Shown here: positions 6,539 to 13,867 of the stretch, one piece after another
Layout of the letters: every line of letters starts with the position of its first letter
Position numbering within the stretch: the first letter of the stretch is position 1
Assembly (NCBI GenBank): GCA_028275075.1
Contig: JAQCNK010000194.1
Location: 1 to 13,867 of the forward strand
DNA: 13,867 nucleotides
Direction: 5' to 3'
Source of the DNA: Haloarcula sp.
GTDB taxonomy: Archaea > Halobacteriota > Halobacteria > Halobacteriales > Haloarculaceae
Position numbers and translations under genes: made by a program
Notes under the pieces: generated by a model
Told to the model about the DNA's origin: nothing
The model's input: the letters and a program-made list of their open reading frames with translations, nothing else
The model's database searches: none

Positions 6539-6649
6539 GGAGACGCATAGACAACGGCTGGTGACAAATCCACCGGCACGCACTCGACACGTCGTGAGAG
6601 CAGGCGCTGGGCTATCGGAAATCGCGAACCGCAACCCCGCTGGTCCGTC

Positions 6650-7348
6650 TTACCGTCCGCTCGCCTGTCGCAGCCAGCCGACGACACTCACGTCGAACCG
6701 GTGGACGGCAGACAGCAGTCCGACCGAAAGCAAGAAGATTACCGTCGAAAGCCCGTAGGACTGGAACATTGCGGCCTCGTAGAGCGTTGCCCCGACGCCG
6801 GCGAACCCACCGATAACGGACGCCAGAATGGGGAGGACACAGCTCACACAGGAAAACAGGCCGACCACACCGCCGGCAAGCCCGCCGCTGGCGTCAACGA
6901 CGGTGACGTAGACGAGATACGACAGTGCGAGGTAGCCCGCCACTTTCCAGGGCGTGATAACCAGCCCGAGGCTCGTCCCGCTGTAGACGAACGTCGGCGC
7001 AAAGCCGGGTGGCGCTGCGAGGACAACCCGCAGTCCCGCCCCTGCGCCGCCGGGCCCGAAGACGCCGCCAACGTAGCCCAGCACAACGCCGTAGCCAAGA
7101 GCGACGGCGCCGGCGAGGGCGCGCCGACGGGACGGAGCGGGCGCGGGCCGAACAGTGAGCAGTACCCAGCCGGCGACATTGAGCCAGACAAACGGGAACG
7201 CGAGCAGGAGGGGGTCGGTCGCGGCCCCCTGGATGAGGAGCAGATACAGCAACACCAGCAGTAGCTCAGCGTTGATGACGAGAGCCCACAGCGCGAGTGA
7301 ACGGCCCTCGGGGAGCAGCCCGCGCCAGGCAGTGTGACGCGTGCTCAT
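6650..7348 (-). CDS. Haloarchaeal membrane protein coupled to ctaB (DUF7546-like)
   Basis: This 232-residue protein has about six hydrophobic segments (roughly 18-40, 45-66, 77-98, 125-150, 157-182, 193-215). A conserved-looking FSCVSCVLP (165-173, Cys167 and Cys170) lies in the fifth segment, a possible metal- or thiol-active site in the membrane. Its ATG overlaps the CtaA-CtaB stop as ATGA, so the two are translationally coupled and probably work together. From memory it matches a haloarchaeal family of unknown function found next to ctaB. The DUF number is not certain. A role in haem A synthesis or oxidase assembly is inferred from coupling only. Confidence 0.75.
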   Translation of the reverse strand: MSTRHTAWRGLLPEGRSLALWALVINAELLLVLLYLLLIQGAATDPLLLAFPFVWLNVAGWVLLTVRPAPAPSRRRALAGAVALGYGVVLGYVGGVFGPGGAGAGLRVVLAAPPGFAPTFVYSGTSLGLVITPWKVAGYLALSYLVYVTVVDASGGLAGGVVGLFSCVSCVLPILASVIGGFAGVGATLYEAAMFQSYGLSTVIFLLSVGLLSAVHRFDVSVVGWLRQASGR

Positions 7349-8742
7349 AGTGCCAGTGAGTCGACGACGATGGACACCAACAGTAGTCCGAGGTAGGCGT
7401 TCGAGGCGTGGAACGCACGGAACGCGGCCCCCTCGGTCTGTTCACGGTGTAACCGGATCACCGCCCACAGGAAGACGGCCCCGACAGACGCCGAGGTGAG
7501 CGCATACAGCCAGCCCAGCGATGTCAGCGCCGCCAGGACACCCGAGCCGACGAGCGTCGCGCCCAGGTAGTACACGATGTGCTTGCGGGTTTCGGTCTCG
7601 CCACGGACGACCGGCATCATCGGGAAGCCGCCTTTCTCGTAGTCGTCTTTGTACGCCAACGCGAGATTGTAGAAATGGGCGGGCGTCCACAGAAAGATGA
7701 CGCCGGCCAGCGCGACGCCGGGCAGGCCGAAGCTCCCCTCGACGGCGACCCAGCCGATGAGCGCGGGGAGCGCCCCGGCTGCCCCCCCGAGGACCGTGTT
7801 CTGGACGGTGTTCGGTTTCAACACGAGCGTGTAGATGACGCTGTAGAAGAGGATAGCCGTCAGGCCGAGCGCTGCCGCCAGCACGTTGACCTGCCAGAAC
7901 AGGACGAGCGCGGCGGCCGCGAGCGCGATGCCGAACGCCATCGCGTTGGCCACCGGAATCCGATGGGTCGCGATCGGCCGGTCGGAGGTCCTGTCCATCC
8001 GCTTGTCGATGTCACGCTCCAGTACGTGGTTGAACGTCCCCGAGGCACCGATAGAGAGGACGCCACCGCCCAACGTCAGGAGGACGGTCCGGGTCGTGAG
8101 CTGTGGTCCGGCCGCCAGCGCCATCCCCGCGGCGGCGACCAGACACAGCAGCCACATCAGCCGCGGTTTCATCAGCCGGAAGTAGGCCCCGACTGTGCCC
8201 AGCACGCGCTGTTTCGTGGAGAGGGAAGCGGTCGGCGGCAAGTCGCTCTGCTCGTCCTCGGATATCGGCGCCGGCGAGAGGTCGTCGACAGGCGCTTCCT
8301 CGTCGCTGCCAGTCTCCGCTTCGAGCTGCCACGCGAGCGCGAGCACGAACGAGACGAAGATAGCCATCCCGACACCGAGATGAGCGCCGGGGAGCGTCCC
8401 GGCCGCCCCCGAGGTGGCGACGAACGCGCCCAGGGCGATCTGGACCGGATACAGTGCGATACCGACCACGAGGGCGGCTTTGACCCGACGCAGGCTCGCC
8501 GACCGCATCCCCACGGCGACGGTGCCAACTGCGAGCAGGCCGACCACCGCGGCGAGCAGTCGGTGGCCGCGCGCTATCAGCAGGTCGGGTTCCGCGAGTG
8601 TGACCGGCCCCTGACACAGCGGCCACGAGCTACAGGCGGCGACGGCGTCCGTGATAGCTGCCGTCGCGCCAGCAATGACCAGCAGATAGACGCCGACGGC
8701 CGTTGCGGCCAACAGCCCGGTGAGGGTCCGGCTCTCTGCCAT
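7345..8742 (-). CDS. ctaB: Fused compact haem A synthase-like domain and protohaem IX farnesyltransferase
   Basis: 465 residues in two parts. Residues 1-140 are a four-helix CtaA-like domain: Cys37 and Cys43 in CSSWPLCQG, matching the CPDWPLCxG loop of haem A synthase, His60 in ARGHRLLA and His121 in PGAHLGV as likely haem ligands. An acidic linker follows (141-178). Residues 185-465 are a UbiA-fold CtaB that would convert haem B to haem O in the membrane: NHVLERDIDKRMDRT (from 238) and a second Asp-rich motif, YKDDYEKGGFPMMPVVRG. Bacterial CtaA has two such four-helix halves; only one is present, as in the compact archaeal enzyme. ATG 8742 is chosen over GTG 8814, which adds a hydrophilic Cys-containing leader with no homology. 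A weak TCTAAGT lies near -27. Confidence 0.92.
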   Translation of the reverse strand: MAESRTLTGLLAATAVGVYLLVIAGATAAITDAVAACSSWPLCQGPVTLAEPDLLIARGHRLLAAVVGLLAVGTVAVGMRSASLRRVKAALVVGIALYPVQIALGAFVATSGAAGTLPGAHLGVGMAIFVSFVLALAWQLEAETGSDEEAPVDDLSPAPISEDEQSDLPPTASLSTKQRVLGTVGAYFRLMKPRLMWLLCLVAAAGMALAAGPQLTTRTVLLTLGGGVLSIGASGTFNHVLERDIDKRMDRTSDRPIATHRIPVANAMAFGIALAAAALVLFWQVNVLAAALGLTAILFYSVIYTLVLKPNTVQNTVLGGAAGALPALIGWVAVEGSFGLPGVALAGVIFLWTPAHFYNLALAYKDDYEKGGFPMMPVVRGETETRKHIVYYLGATLVGSGVLAALTSLGWLYALTSASVGAVFLWAVIRLHREQTEGAAFRAFHASNAYLGLLLVSIVVDSLAL

Positions 8743-8847
8743 TATTGTACCCTTTGGGCACGGACACTTAGACTCCTCGCTTTGCTGGCTCACAGCGGCC
8801 GATGGAACTCCCACGTGCGTGGCGGTCGCACTGTTCGGGAGCGCGAT

Positions 8848-10038
8848 TCAGGGCGCGGTCATCCCGTAGACGTTCCCATCGCCGGCCACAAAGACGACAT
8901 CGTCTACCACGGCCGGCGATGTCACCAGCGAGCCGTCTATCGGCAGTTCCCATCGGACCGATCCGTCACTCGCCGAGAGGATATACAGGTAGGTATCGTC
9001 GCTACCGACGTAGACGGCGCCGTCGACGACCGACGGTGCCGAGCGGACCCGGTCTCTGGTGTCGAACGACCACTGCCGGTCCCCACTGGACGTCGAGAGA
9101 GCCGTGACGCTGTTGTCATCGCTGCCCACGTACACCGTCTCGTCGTCGACAGCGGGCGAGACCGAGACCGGCCCATCGGTCCCGTATCGCCACTGCTCGG
9201 TCCCATCATCCGACGCGAGGGCGACAACATCCCCGTCTTGGGTCCCGACGTAGACCTTGCCGTCCGCCACTGCTGGCGAGCCAGACACTGCCTCGCCGAC
9301 TGTGACGCGCCACTGTTCGCTGCCGTCCGACGTTGCAACTGCGGTGACCGCCCCCGAATCGTCGCCGACGTAGACCGTGCCAGATGCGACCGCTGGCGTC
9401 GTTCGCACCGCGCTCCCGGTTGTCACAGACCAGCGCTCGCTGCCGTCCGCCGTCGCCACAGCGCTGACCCGCTCGTTGTCGCTGCCGACGTACACCGTCC
9501 CGTCGGCGACCGTCGGTGAGGCACGGACCGCCATCCGGTCGACGAGTGGGTTGGTCGAAGCACCCGCCGCGTAGCGCCACTGCACCTCTCCCGAGTCGGC
9601 CGAAAAGGCGTACAGATAGCCGTCGAAGCTGCCGACATAGACGGTCCCATCAGCGACGGCCGGCGACGACCGGACCAGGGCACCGGTGTCGTAGTCCCAC
9701 TGCTTCGCCCCGTCAACGGCGGAGAGACAGTAAACCGAGCCGTCGTTACTGCCGACGTAGACACTGCCGTCGACGACTGCCGGCGAACTGAACACCTGGC
9801 TGTCGGTCGCGTAGCTCCACTGGACAATAACGCTGGTCATCGGCCCGGTCTCGCCCGGCAGTGACCCCGTATTGGCGGCGTCAGCCCCGAACATCGGCCA
9901 GCGACCAATCGTCTCGGAAATAGCGGGGTCACTGGTTGGGGTTCGGTACCTGGAGCCGTTGGAACAGCCCGCCATGGCGGCCGTCCACGTCGCTCCCAGT
10001 GTCGCGAGATACCGTCGCCGCGTCTTTCGCCCGGACAT
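8848..10038 (-). CDS. Tat-exported lipoprotein with eight PQQ-like beta-propeller blades
   Basis: The 396-residue protein starts with a twin-arginine signal (RRRYLAT, 7-13) and a lipobox AMAGC with Cys25, so it is likely exported folded and anchored by a lipid on the outer face. From about 70 come eight repeats of about 40 residues, each with W at a blade edge, S/T-P-A-V, a YVGS-like strand and a DG-containing turn (for example VRSSPAVADGTVYVGSFDG). This is the pattern of PQQ-dependent dehydrogenase/BamB-like propellers. No catalytic or PQQ-binding residues can be assigned, so a scaffold or binding role is as likely as an enzyme. ATG 10038 is preferred over an in-frame start 22 codons upstream because it directly precedes the signal and has a TATA-like box at -27. 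Confidence 0.9.
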   Translation of the reverse strand: MSGRKTRRRYLATLGATWTAAMAGCSNGSRYRTPTSDPAISETIGRWPMFGADAANTGSLPGETGPMTSVIVQWSYATDSQVFSSPAVVDGSVYVGSNDGSVYCLSAVDGAKQWDYDTGALVRSSPAVADGTVYVGSFDGYLYAFSADSGEVQWRYAAGASTNPLVDRMAVRASPTVADGTVYVGSDNERVSAVATADGSERWSVTTGSAVRTTPAVASGTVYVGDDSGAVTAVATSDGSEQWRVTVGEAVSGSPAVADGKVYVGTQDGDVVALASDDGTEQWRYGTDGPVSVSPAVDDETVYVGSDDNSVTALSTSSGDRQWSFDTRDRVRSAPSVVDGAVYVGSDDTYLYILSASDGSVRWELPIDGSLVTSPAVVDDVVFVAGDGNVYGMTAP

Positions 10039-10060
10039 AGACCCGTCTTCCGTGGGGCCA

Positions 10061-10069
10061 GAAATAAAG
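10061..10069 (-). promoter_or_regulatory. TATA-like box of the propeller lipoprotein gene
   Basis: The minus strand reads CTTTATTTC, centred 27 nt upstream of ATG 10038. It fits the haloarchaeal TATA pattern and leaderless spacing, and rules against the upstream in-frame start at 10104. Confidence 0.65.
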
Positions 10070-10219
10070 CCATCCACTGCAGGCCCGAGCCAGTGTCGCG
10101 CCACGGCCGTGTCTCGCCATGAGCGCGTGTCTCACTGTTCCACACTGATACGGACTGCTGAAGCCGGCGTCGTCAGCCCAATGACTTAGGTGTCTCGCGG
10201 CCGTACGTATCGGGCACAG

Positions 10220-10642
10220 ATGGACCCTGAGGAGCCAGCGCCGACAGTCGACGCAAACGCCGAGCCGCCGATCCCCTGTGCTGATTGTCGGAAGGCTCTG
10301 CAGTCGAACTCCCGGGATAGCGTCTTCTTTCTCCTCCTGGATCAGTTCACGCTGCCAGTCGTCGGCTGTCGGGACCACCTCGAACAGTTCCGGTCGATAT
10401 GCGGGCTCACGACGGACGGACGAGCACAGCTCCTCTCCTATCAGCCCGCGGGCGGCATCACCTGCCCCGCCTGTCGCCGCTCGTCACACGGCGCCGGACA
10501 CGCGATGCTCCCGGTTGCGGGCGGCGCCGCGATGTTGCTGGGCTGTCCTGACCACCAGTCGACTATCGCCGGTCGGTACCAGACCGGGCAGCGGACCCGC
10601 CAACAGCTGACCGACGATTTCGACAGCTTCCGCTCGGTTTGA
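10220..10642 (+). CDS. Small zinc-ribbon-like protein with two CxxC...CxxH units
   Basis: The 140-residue protein has an acidic N-terminus, then two similar units. Unit 1: CADC (20-23), 26 residues, CRDH (50-53). Unit 2: CPAC (82-85), 23 residues, CPDH (109-112). Each unit offers three Cys and one His, a likely zinc site; both spacers end in a hydrophobic stretch (LPVVG, MLLG). This points to an internal duplication. I do not recognise a named family or function; nucleic-acid or protein binding is possible. ATG 10220 is preferred to GTG 10190: an AT-containing GACTTAG (10183-10189) lies 31-37 nt upstream, though it is weak. It is divergent from the lipoprotein gene, with 181 bp between starts. 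Confidence 0.7.
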   Translation: MDPEEPAPTVDANAEPPIPCADCRKALQSNSRDSVFFLLLDQFTLPVVGCRDHLEQFRSICGLTTDGRAQLLSYQPAGGITCPACRRSSHGAGHAMLPVAGGAAMLLGCPDHQSTIAGRYQTGQRTRQQLTDDFDSFRSV

Positions 10643-10726
10643 TCGCTACCGGACACAATTGTCGCTGGCTTCAGCGGTGGTAACTGACAGCCGGCAGTAG
10701 CGGGGGTCGCCGCCCTGTGACGAAAC

Positions 10727-10735
10727 GATTATTTC
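10727..10735 (+). promoter_or_regulatory. TATA-like box of the MacB/LolD-type ABC operon
   Basis: GATTATTTC preceded by CGAAAC (a plausible TFB-recognition element) is centred about 28 nt before ATG 10759. It implies a leaderless transcript covering the ATPase and the two permeases. Confidence 0.65.
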
Positions 10736-10758
10736 GGTAAGTGGTTCAGTAGACAGTA

Positions 10759-11502
10759 ATGTCTGATTCTGCTGGCGAGGTCCCCTCCACGTCCGAAACC
10801 GACGCCATCGTCGAGGGCGATGCCCTCGTCCGCGAGTACAGCCGCGGTGGGAGCGGTGGCGTCTTCGGTTCAACCGACGCCCCAACAGTCCGGGCCATCG
10901 ACGATGTCTCGGTCGCCATCGAGCGCAACGAGGTCGTCGGCATCGCCGGCCCCAGTGGGAGCGGGAAGTCGACACTGCTCCACTTGCTTGCCGGGCTGGA
11001 TATCCCTACGGACGGTCATCTCACGATAGACGGCACCGATATCGCGACGCTCTCGACGCGCCAACGAGGCGCCTTGCGTCTGGAGACCGTCGGCATCGTA
11101 TTCCAACGCTTCCATCTCCTTGACTCGCTCTCTGCCCGCGCGAACGTCGCTCTTCCCCTGCTCGAAGCCGGCCACGCGAAGGGCCCTCGCAGAGAGCGCG
11201 CTGAGGAGTTGCTCTCGGCTGTGGGCCTCCCGGATCGAGTCGGGCACAAACCCGGCCAGCTCTCCGGTGGGGAACAACAGCGGGTTGCGATTGCCCGCGC
11301 GCTCGCCACTGATCCGGCGCTGGTGGTCGCCGACGAGCCGACGGGTGAGCTTGACTCCGAATCTGGCGACCGCGTCCTCGACTTGCTCGTCAACGCGGCC
11401 GACGACCGGGCAGTCATACTGGCCTCGCACGACCAGCAGGCACTGGATGTCTGTGACCGCGTGATCCAGCTGCGCGATGGCCAGGTTGTCGGGGGGCAGT
11501 GA
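10759..11502 (+). CDS. MacB/LolD-type ABC transporter ATP-binding protein
   Basis: The 247-residue ATPase has an acidic N-terminal extension of about 18 residues. Then come Walker [10 protein letters not shown] (64-72), Q-loop Gln116 in VFQRFHLL, signature LSGGEQQR (168-175), Walker B LVVADEP (188-194) with Glu193, and switch His224 in ASHD. The VFQxFHLL and ADEPTGELD stretches are typical of the MacB/LolD/FtsE class, which pairs with FtsX-fold permeases and works mechanically on periplasmic or lipoprotein substrates rather than by classical transport. Its TGA overlaps the next gene's ATG (TGATG), so they are coupled. Confidence 0.93.
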   Translation: MSDSAGEVPSTSETDAIVEGDALVREYSRGGSGGVFGSTDAPTVRAIDDVSVAIERNEVVGIAGPSGSGKSTLLHLLAGLDIPTDGHLTIDGTDIATLSTRQRGALRLETVGIVFQRFHLLDSLSARANVALPLLEAGHAKGPRRERAEELLSAVGLPDRVGHKPGQLSGGEQQRVAIARALATDPALVVADEPTGELDSESGDRVLDLLVNAADDRAVILASHDQQALDVCDRVIQLRDGQVVGGQ

Positions 11503-12719
11503 TGCTCGGTCGGCTGCGAGCGCTGGTCGGCTTAGCCGTGGCCCGTGTTATCGGCCGGGTGCGTATCGCGCCCCAGCGCGTGCTGTTGAGTCTGTTGGGG
11601 GTGGCCCTGGCGATCGGACTGATGGTCGCTGTCTCGGGTGTCTCACTCGGGCTCGCGTCGGAATCAGTCATCGAGAGCGAGGGCGTCGACTACTGGGTCG
11701 TCCCCGAGCAATCAAACGTCGAGTCGATTGCGGTGTCAGCCGGTGGGCTCCAACTGGGTGATGTGCACGCGACCAGTGTGGAACTCCAACAGGATTCGCG
11801 CGTAGACTATGCGACGCCCGTGTTGTTGGAACTGGTACCTGTACAGGACAGGGTGACCGGTGAGCGAACGTATGTCCTGACAGCCGGTGTGGTCCCTGCC
11901 GAGGGGACAACGGTACTCGGCCTGCCCGCCTCGGAGCTTGAACCGGGCGATCCCTACTACGGGAACGGCAGCTACAACGGGACCTGGACTGGCGAGGTTA
12001 TCCTCAACGATGCGGCAGCGTCGGTGACAAACGTGTCTGCGGGTGAGTCGCTGTCGCTCGTCGACGAGACGAACCGGACACTCAACGTGATGAACGTCTC
12101 TACTGGTGGCTCCGGCACCGCCGGCGGGACCGTTCCGGTGATGGTGATGCATCTCGCGGAGTTACAGTCGCTGACCGGTGCGACCAACGGTGACACGGCT
12201 GACCAGTTGCTGGTCAGTACCAACGACCGCTCGGTTCGGTCATCGCTGGAAGGGCGCTATGCCGGGACCACAGTGGTGACCCGCTCCGGAATTTCGGCCC
12301 AGCAGGTCTCTTCGTCGAACCTGCCACTGGCTGTGGCCGTCGCCGCGTTTGTGTCGGCCGTCGTGGTCGGCGTGTTGTTCGTGACGACACTCATGGGGCT
12401 TGAGGTGAGTGCGGATCGCCAGCAGTTGGGGGCGCTGGCCGCAATCGGCTACTCCAGTCGATCACTCTCGACGGTTGTGGCCGCCGAGACGGTCGTCATC
12501 TCAGTTCTGGGTGGGGTGTGTGGCATTGGCGTCGGTATCCTGGGCATCTTCGGAGCGAACACGCTGGCTGGGCGGCTCTTCGGACTCGACAGTATCGCCA
12601 TCTTTCAGCCGGTGTTGGCCGGCTATGCAGTCGTCGTGGCGTTCGTTATCGGGCTCCTCGGTGCGATCTACCCGGTCTGGGTGAGTCGCCGCAGCGATGT
12701 CGTGGAGGTGCTCTCGTAG
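11502..12719 (+). CDS. FtsX/MacB-like ABC permease, first of two
   Basis: 405 residues with the MacB/FtsX plan: one helix near the N-terminus (about 27-50), a large extracellular domain (about 51-275), then three helices (about 276-302, 320-350, 368-393). It ends with [16 protein letters not shown], the family's typical xxPAxxAxxxxPxxxL-like cytosolic tail. The outer domain has several Asn-X-Ser/Thr sequons (NGS, NGT, NVS, NRT, NVS) clustered around residues 150-205, potential N-glycosylation sites on an exposed domain. ATG 11502 overlaps the ATPase stop; GTG 11499 one codon earlier is possible. Its TAG is immediately followed by the next gene's ATG. Confidence 0.9.
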   Translation: MLGRLRALVGLAVARVIGRVRIAPQRVLLSLLGVALAIGLMVAVSGVSLGLASESVIESEGVDYWVVPEQSNVESIAVSAGGLQLGDVHATSVELQQDSRVDYATPVLLELVPVQDRVTGERTYVLTAGVVPAEGTTVLGLPASELEPGDPYYGNGSYNGTWTGEVILNDAAASVTNVSAGESLSLVDETNRTLNVMNVSTGGSGTAGGTVPVMVMHLAELQSLTGATNGDTADQLLVSTNDRSVRSSLEGRYAGTTVVTRSGISAQQVSSSNLPLAVAVAAFVSAVVVGVLFVTTLMGLEVSADRQQLGALAAIGYSSRSLSTVVAAETVVISVLGGVCGIGVGILGIFGANTLAGRLFGLDSIAIFQPVLAGYAVVVAFVIGLLGAIYPVWVSRRSDVVEVLS

Positions 12720-13867
12720 ATGCCGTCCCGCGTTCGTGCCCTGGCCGGTATCGCCTTTGCCCAACTCCGACACGACCGTCTCCGAACGGTGCTCGCAGTC
12801 CTCGGTGTGGCAATGGCTGTCCTTGCGACGCTGTTGCTCGTCAGCACGGGCACCGGCGTTATCGATACCGGGCAACAAAAGTTCGATCAGTCCGGACGCG
12901 ATCTCTGGGTCAGCGGCGGTGCTGTCGAACTTCGGCCCGGCAGCGCCGGTGGGTTCCAGAACACGCTGGTCGATGCCCATACCGTCGCTGCGAATATTTC
13001 GGCGCGCGACGATGTCGCGACGGCCGTCCCGATGAGTTTCCAGACCGTCTATGTCGGCCGGAACACCTCCGAGTATGAGACCGTCGTCGGTGTGGGTGCG
13101 CCAGCACGCGGCGGCTCTGTGCGGATTACCGAAGGACGGCCGTTCCAGCAGACAGATGCGGTTCATTACGCCGACGGCACCTACGACGGCGAGATGACCA
13201 ACGAGGTCGTCATCGACCAGCGCACAGCCACGCTGCTGGGTGTCGGGGTCAACGATACGATCCACATCGGTGGCACGCTAGCGACAGCCCGCGAGAACGA
13301 GTTTGTCGTCCGGGGCATTTCGCCCACGTACTCGCGGTTCGTCGGCGCACCAACGGCAGTGGTGCATCTCAGCGAACTGCAGACGGTGACCGGGACGACG
13401 GCCAGCGACCGAGCGACGTTCATCTCGGTTGCGCTCACTGACACTGCAACCCCCGAAACAGTCAGTCAGGAGTTACAACAGGCGTATCCGTCCTACACCG
13501 TCCGGACGAACGAAGAGCAACTCCAGGCGACCCTGCAAGAGAAGGTGACGGTGATCGCCAGTGGCCTCAGCTTAGTTGTGCTGGCAGTTGTCGCCGGCGT
13601 TCTGCTGACGATGAACCTTCAGCTCTCCTTTGTCTACCAGCAGCGCGAACGGTTCGCCGCGTTGCAGGCCCTCGGGATGTCCCGATCCTCTCTCGTCACT
13701 GTCGTCGTTGTGAACACGCTGCTCGTTGGCCTGCTCGGCAGTCTCGCCGGCATCGCCCTTGCCGTGCCGTCGACGTGGGCTATCAACTGGGTCGCAGCGA
13801 CGCTCAGTGGGTTCGAGAACGTCGTTTCGCTCTCCCAGCCGATACTGGCTGGTGGGCTCGTCGCGGC
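12720..13867 (+). CDS. FtsX/MacB-like ABC permease, second of two (partial)
   Basis: This begins with ATG 12720 directly after the stop of the first permease and stays open for 382 codons to the right edge, so it is cut by the window. The product starts MPSRVRALAGIAFAQLRHDR, with a first helix at about 22-42, an outer domain to about 275, and the next two helices visible (about 276-298 and 320-345). MNLQLSFVYQQRERFAALQALGMSRSSL is the cytosolic coupling segment typical of the family. Only limited sequence similarity to the first permease is visible, yet both share layout and a VVHLSELQTVTG / [12 protein letters not shown] motif, so they are probably old paralogues forming a heterodimer with the shared ATPase. 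Confidence 0.9.
   Translation, partial: MPSRVRALAGIAFAQLRHDRLRTVLAVLGVAMAVLATLLLVSTGTGVIDTGQQKFDQSGRDLWVSGGAVELRPGSAGGFQNTLVDAHTVAANISARDDVATAVPMSFQTVYVGRNTSEYETVVGVGAPARGGSVRITEGRPFQQTDAVHYADGTYDGEMTNEVVIDQRTATLLGVGVNDTIHIGGTLATARENEFVVRGISPTYSRFVGAPTAVVHLSELQTVTGTTASDRATFISVALTDTATPETVSQELQQAYPSYTVRTNEEQLQATLQEKVTVIASGLSLVVLAVVAGVLLTMNLQLSFVYQQRERFAALQALGMSRSSLVTVVVVNTLLVGLLGSLAGIALAVPSTWAINWVAATLSGFENVVSLSQPILAGGLVA

Noticed and set aside
7579..9519. 646-codon plus-strand open frame
   Set aside because: It is antisense to the CtaA-CtaB fusion and the propeller lipoprotein, both with clear motifs. Its Arg/Asp/Gly-rich composition is that of a high-GC shadow.
8848..9850. Apparent tandem DNA repeat with a period of about 120 nt
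   Set aside because: It is explained by the eight 40-residue propeller blades; not a CRISPR array or satellite.

Overview
The window is archaeal, from an extreme halophile, probably of the Haloarcula group. The evidence is very high third-position GC, acidic proteins, haloarchaeal families (Usp-MnhE fusion, PAN, CtaA-CtaB fusion, Tat lipoprotein with a PQQ-type propeller), and TATA-like boxes about 27-32 nt upstream of start codons that point to leaderless or near-leaderless mRNAs. The lineage is inferred from protein character, not from a marker gene.

Layout. At the left edge a minus-strand gene cut by the window matches the N-terminal stress-protein-like part of haloarchaeal MnhE (1-371). 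Next comes coaBC, coenzyme A synthesis (482-1642, minus). A gene-poor stretch (1643-2225) holds two doubtful small ORFs and copy A of an 85-nt palindromic element. The proteasome-activating nucleotidase gene pan (2226-3440, plus) follows, then a DUF420/CtaM-like membrane protein (3526-4158, plus). A minus-strand block covers 4205-8742: CtaA-CtaB fusion, a membrane protein coupled by an ATGA overlap, an Rdx/SelW-like small redox protein, copy B of the palindromic element, an ABC-2 exporter (ATPase and permease overlapping by GTGA) and a 60-residue membrane protein. Upstream of this block, also on minus, is a Tat-exported lipoprotein with eight PQQ-like propeller blades (8848-10038). On the plus strand are a small protein with two CxxC...CxxH zinc-binding units (10220-10642) and a MacB/LolD-type ABC operon of one ATPase and two FtsX-like permeases (10759 to the right edge). 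The last permease has no stop inside the window.

How it fits together. Haem A synthase-like and haem O synthase domains, a DUF420 protein, an ABC-2 exporter, a CxxC redox protein and a coupled membrane protein lie within 5.2 kb. This looks like a terminal-oxidase/haem A assembly neighbourhood, although no oxidase subunit is present. pan and coaBC are housekeeping genes.

The most unusual signal is the repeated hairpin element at 2001-2085 and 6227-6311. The copies are about 92% identical with 18-nt terminal inverted arms (perfect in A, decayed in B). Copy B supplies the last codons and stop of the Rdx gene. I saw no tRNA, rRNA, CRISPR array or transposase gene.
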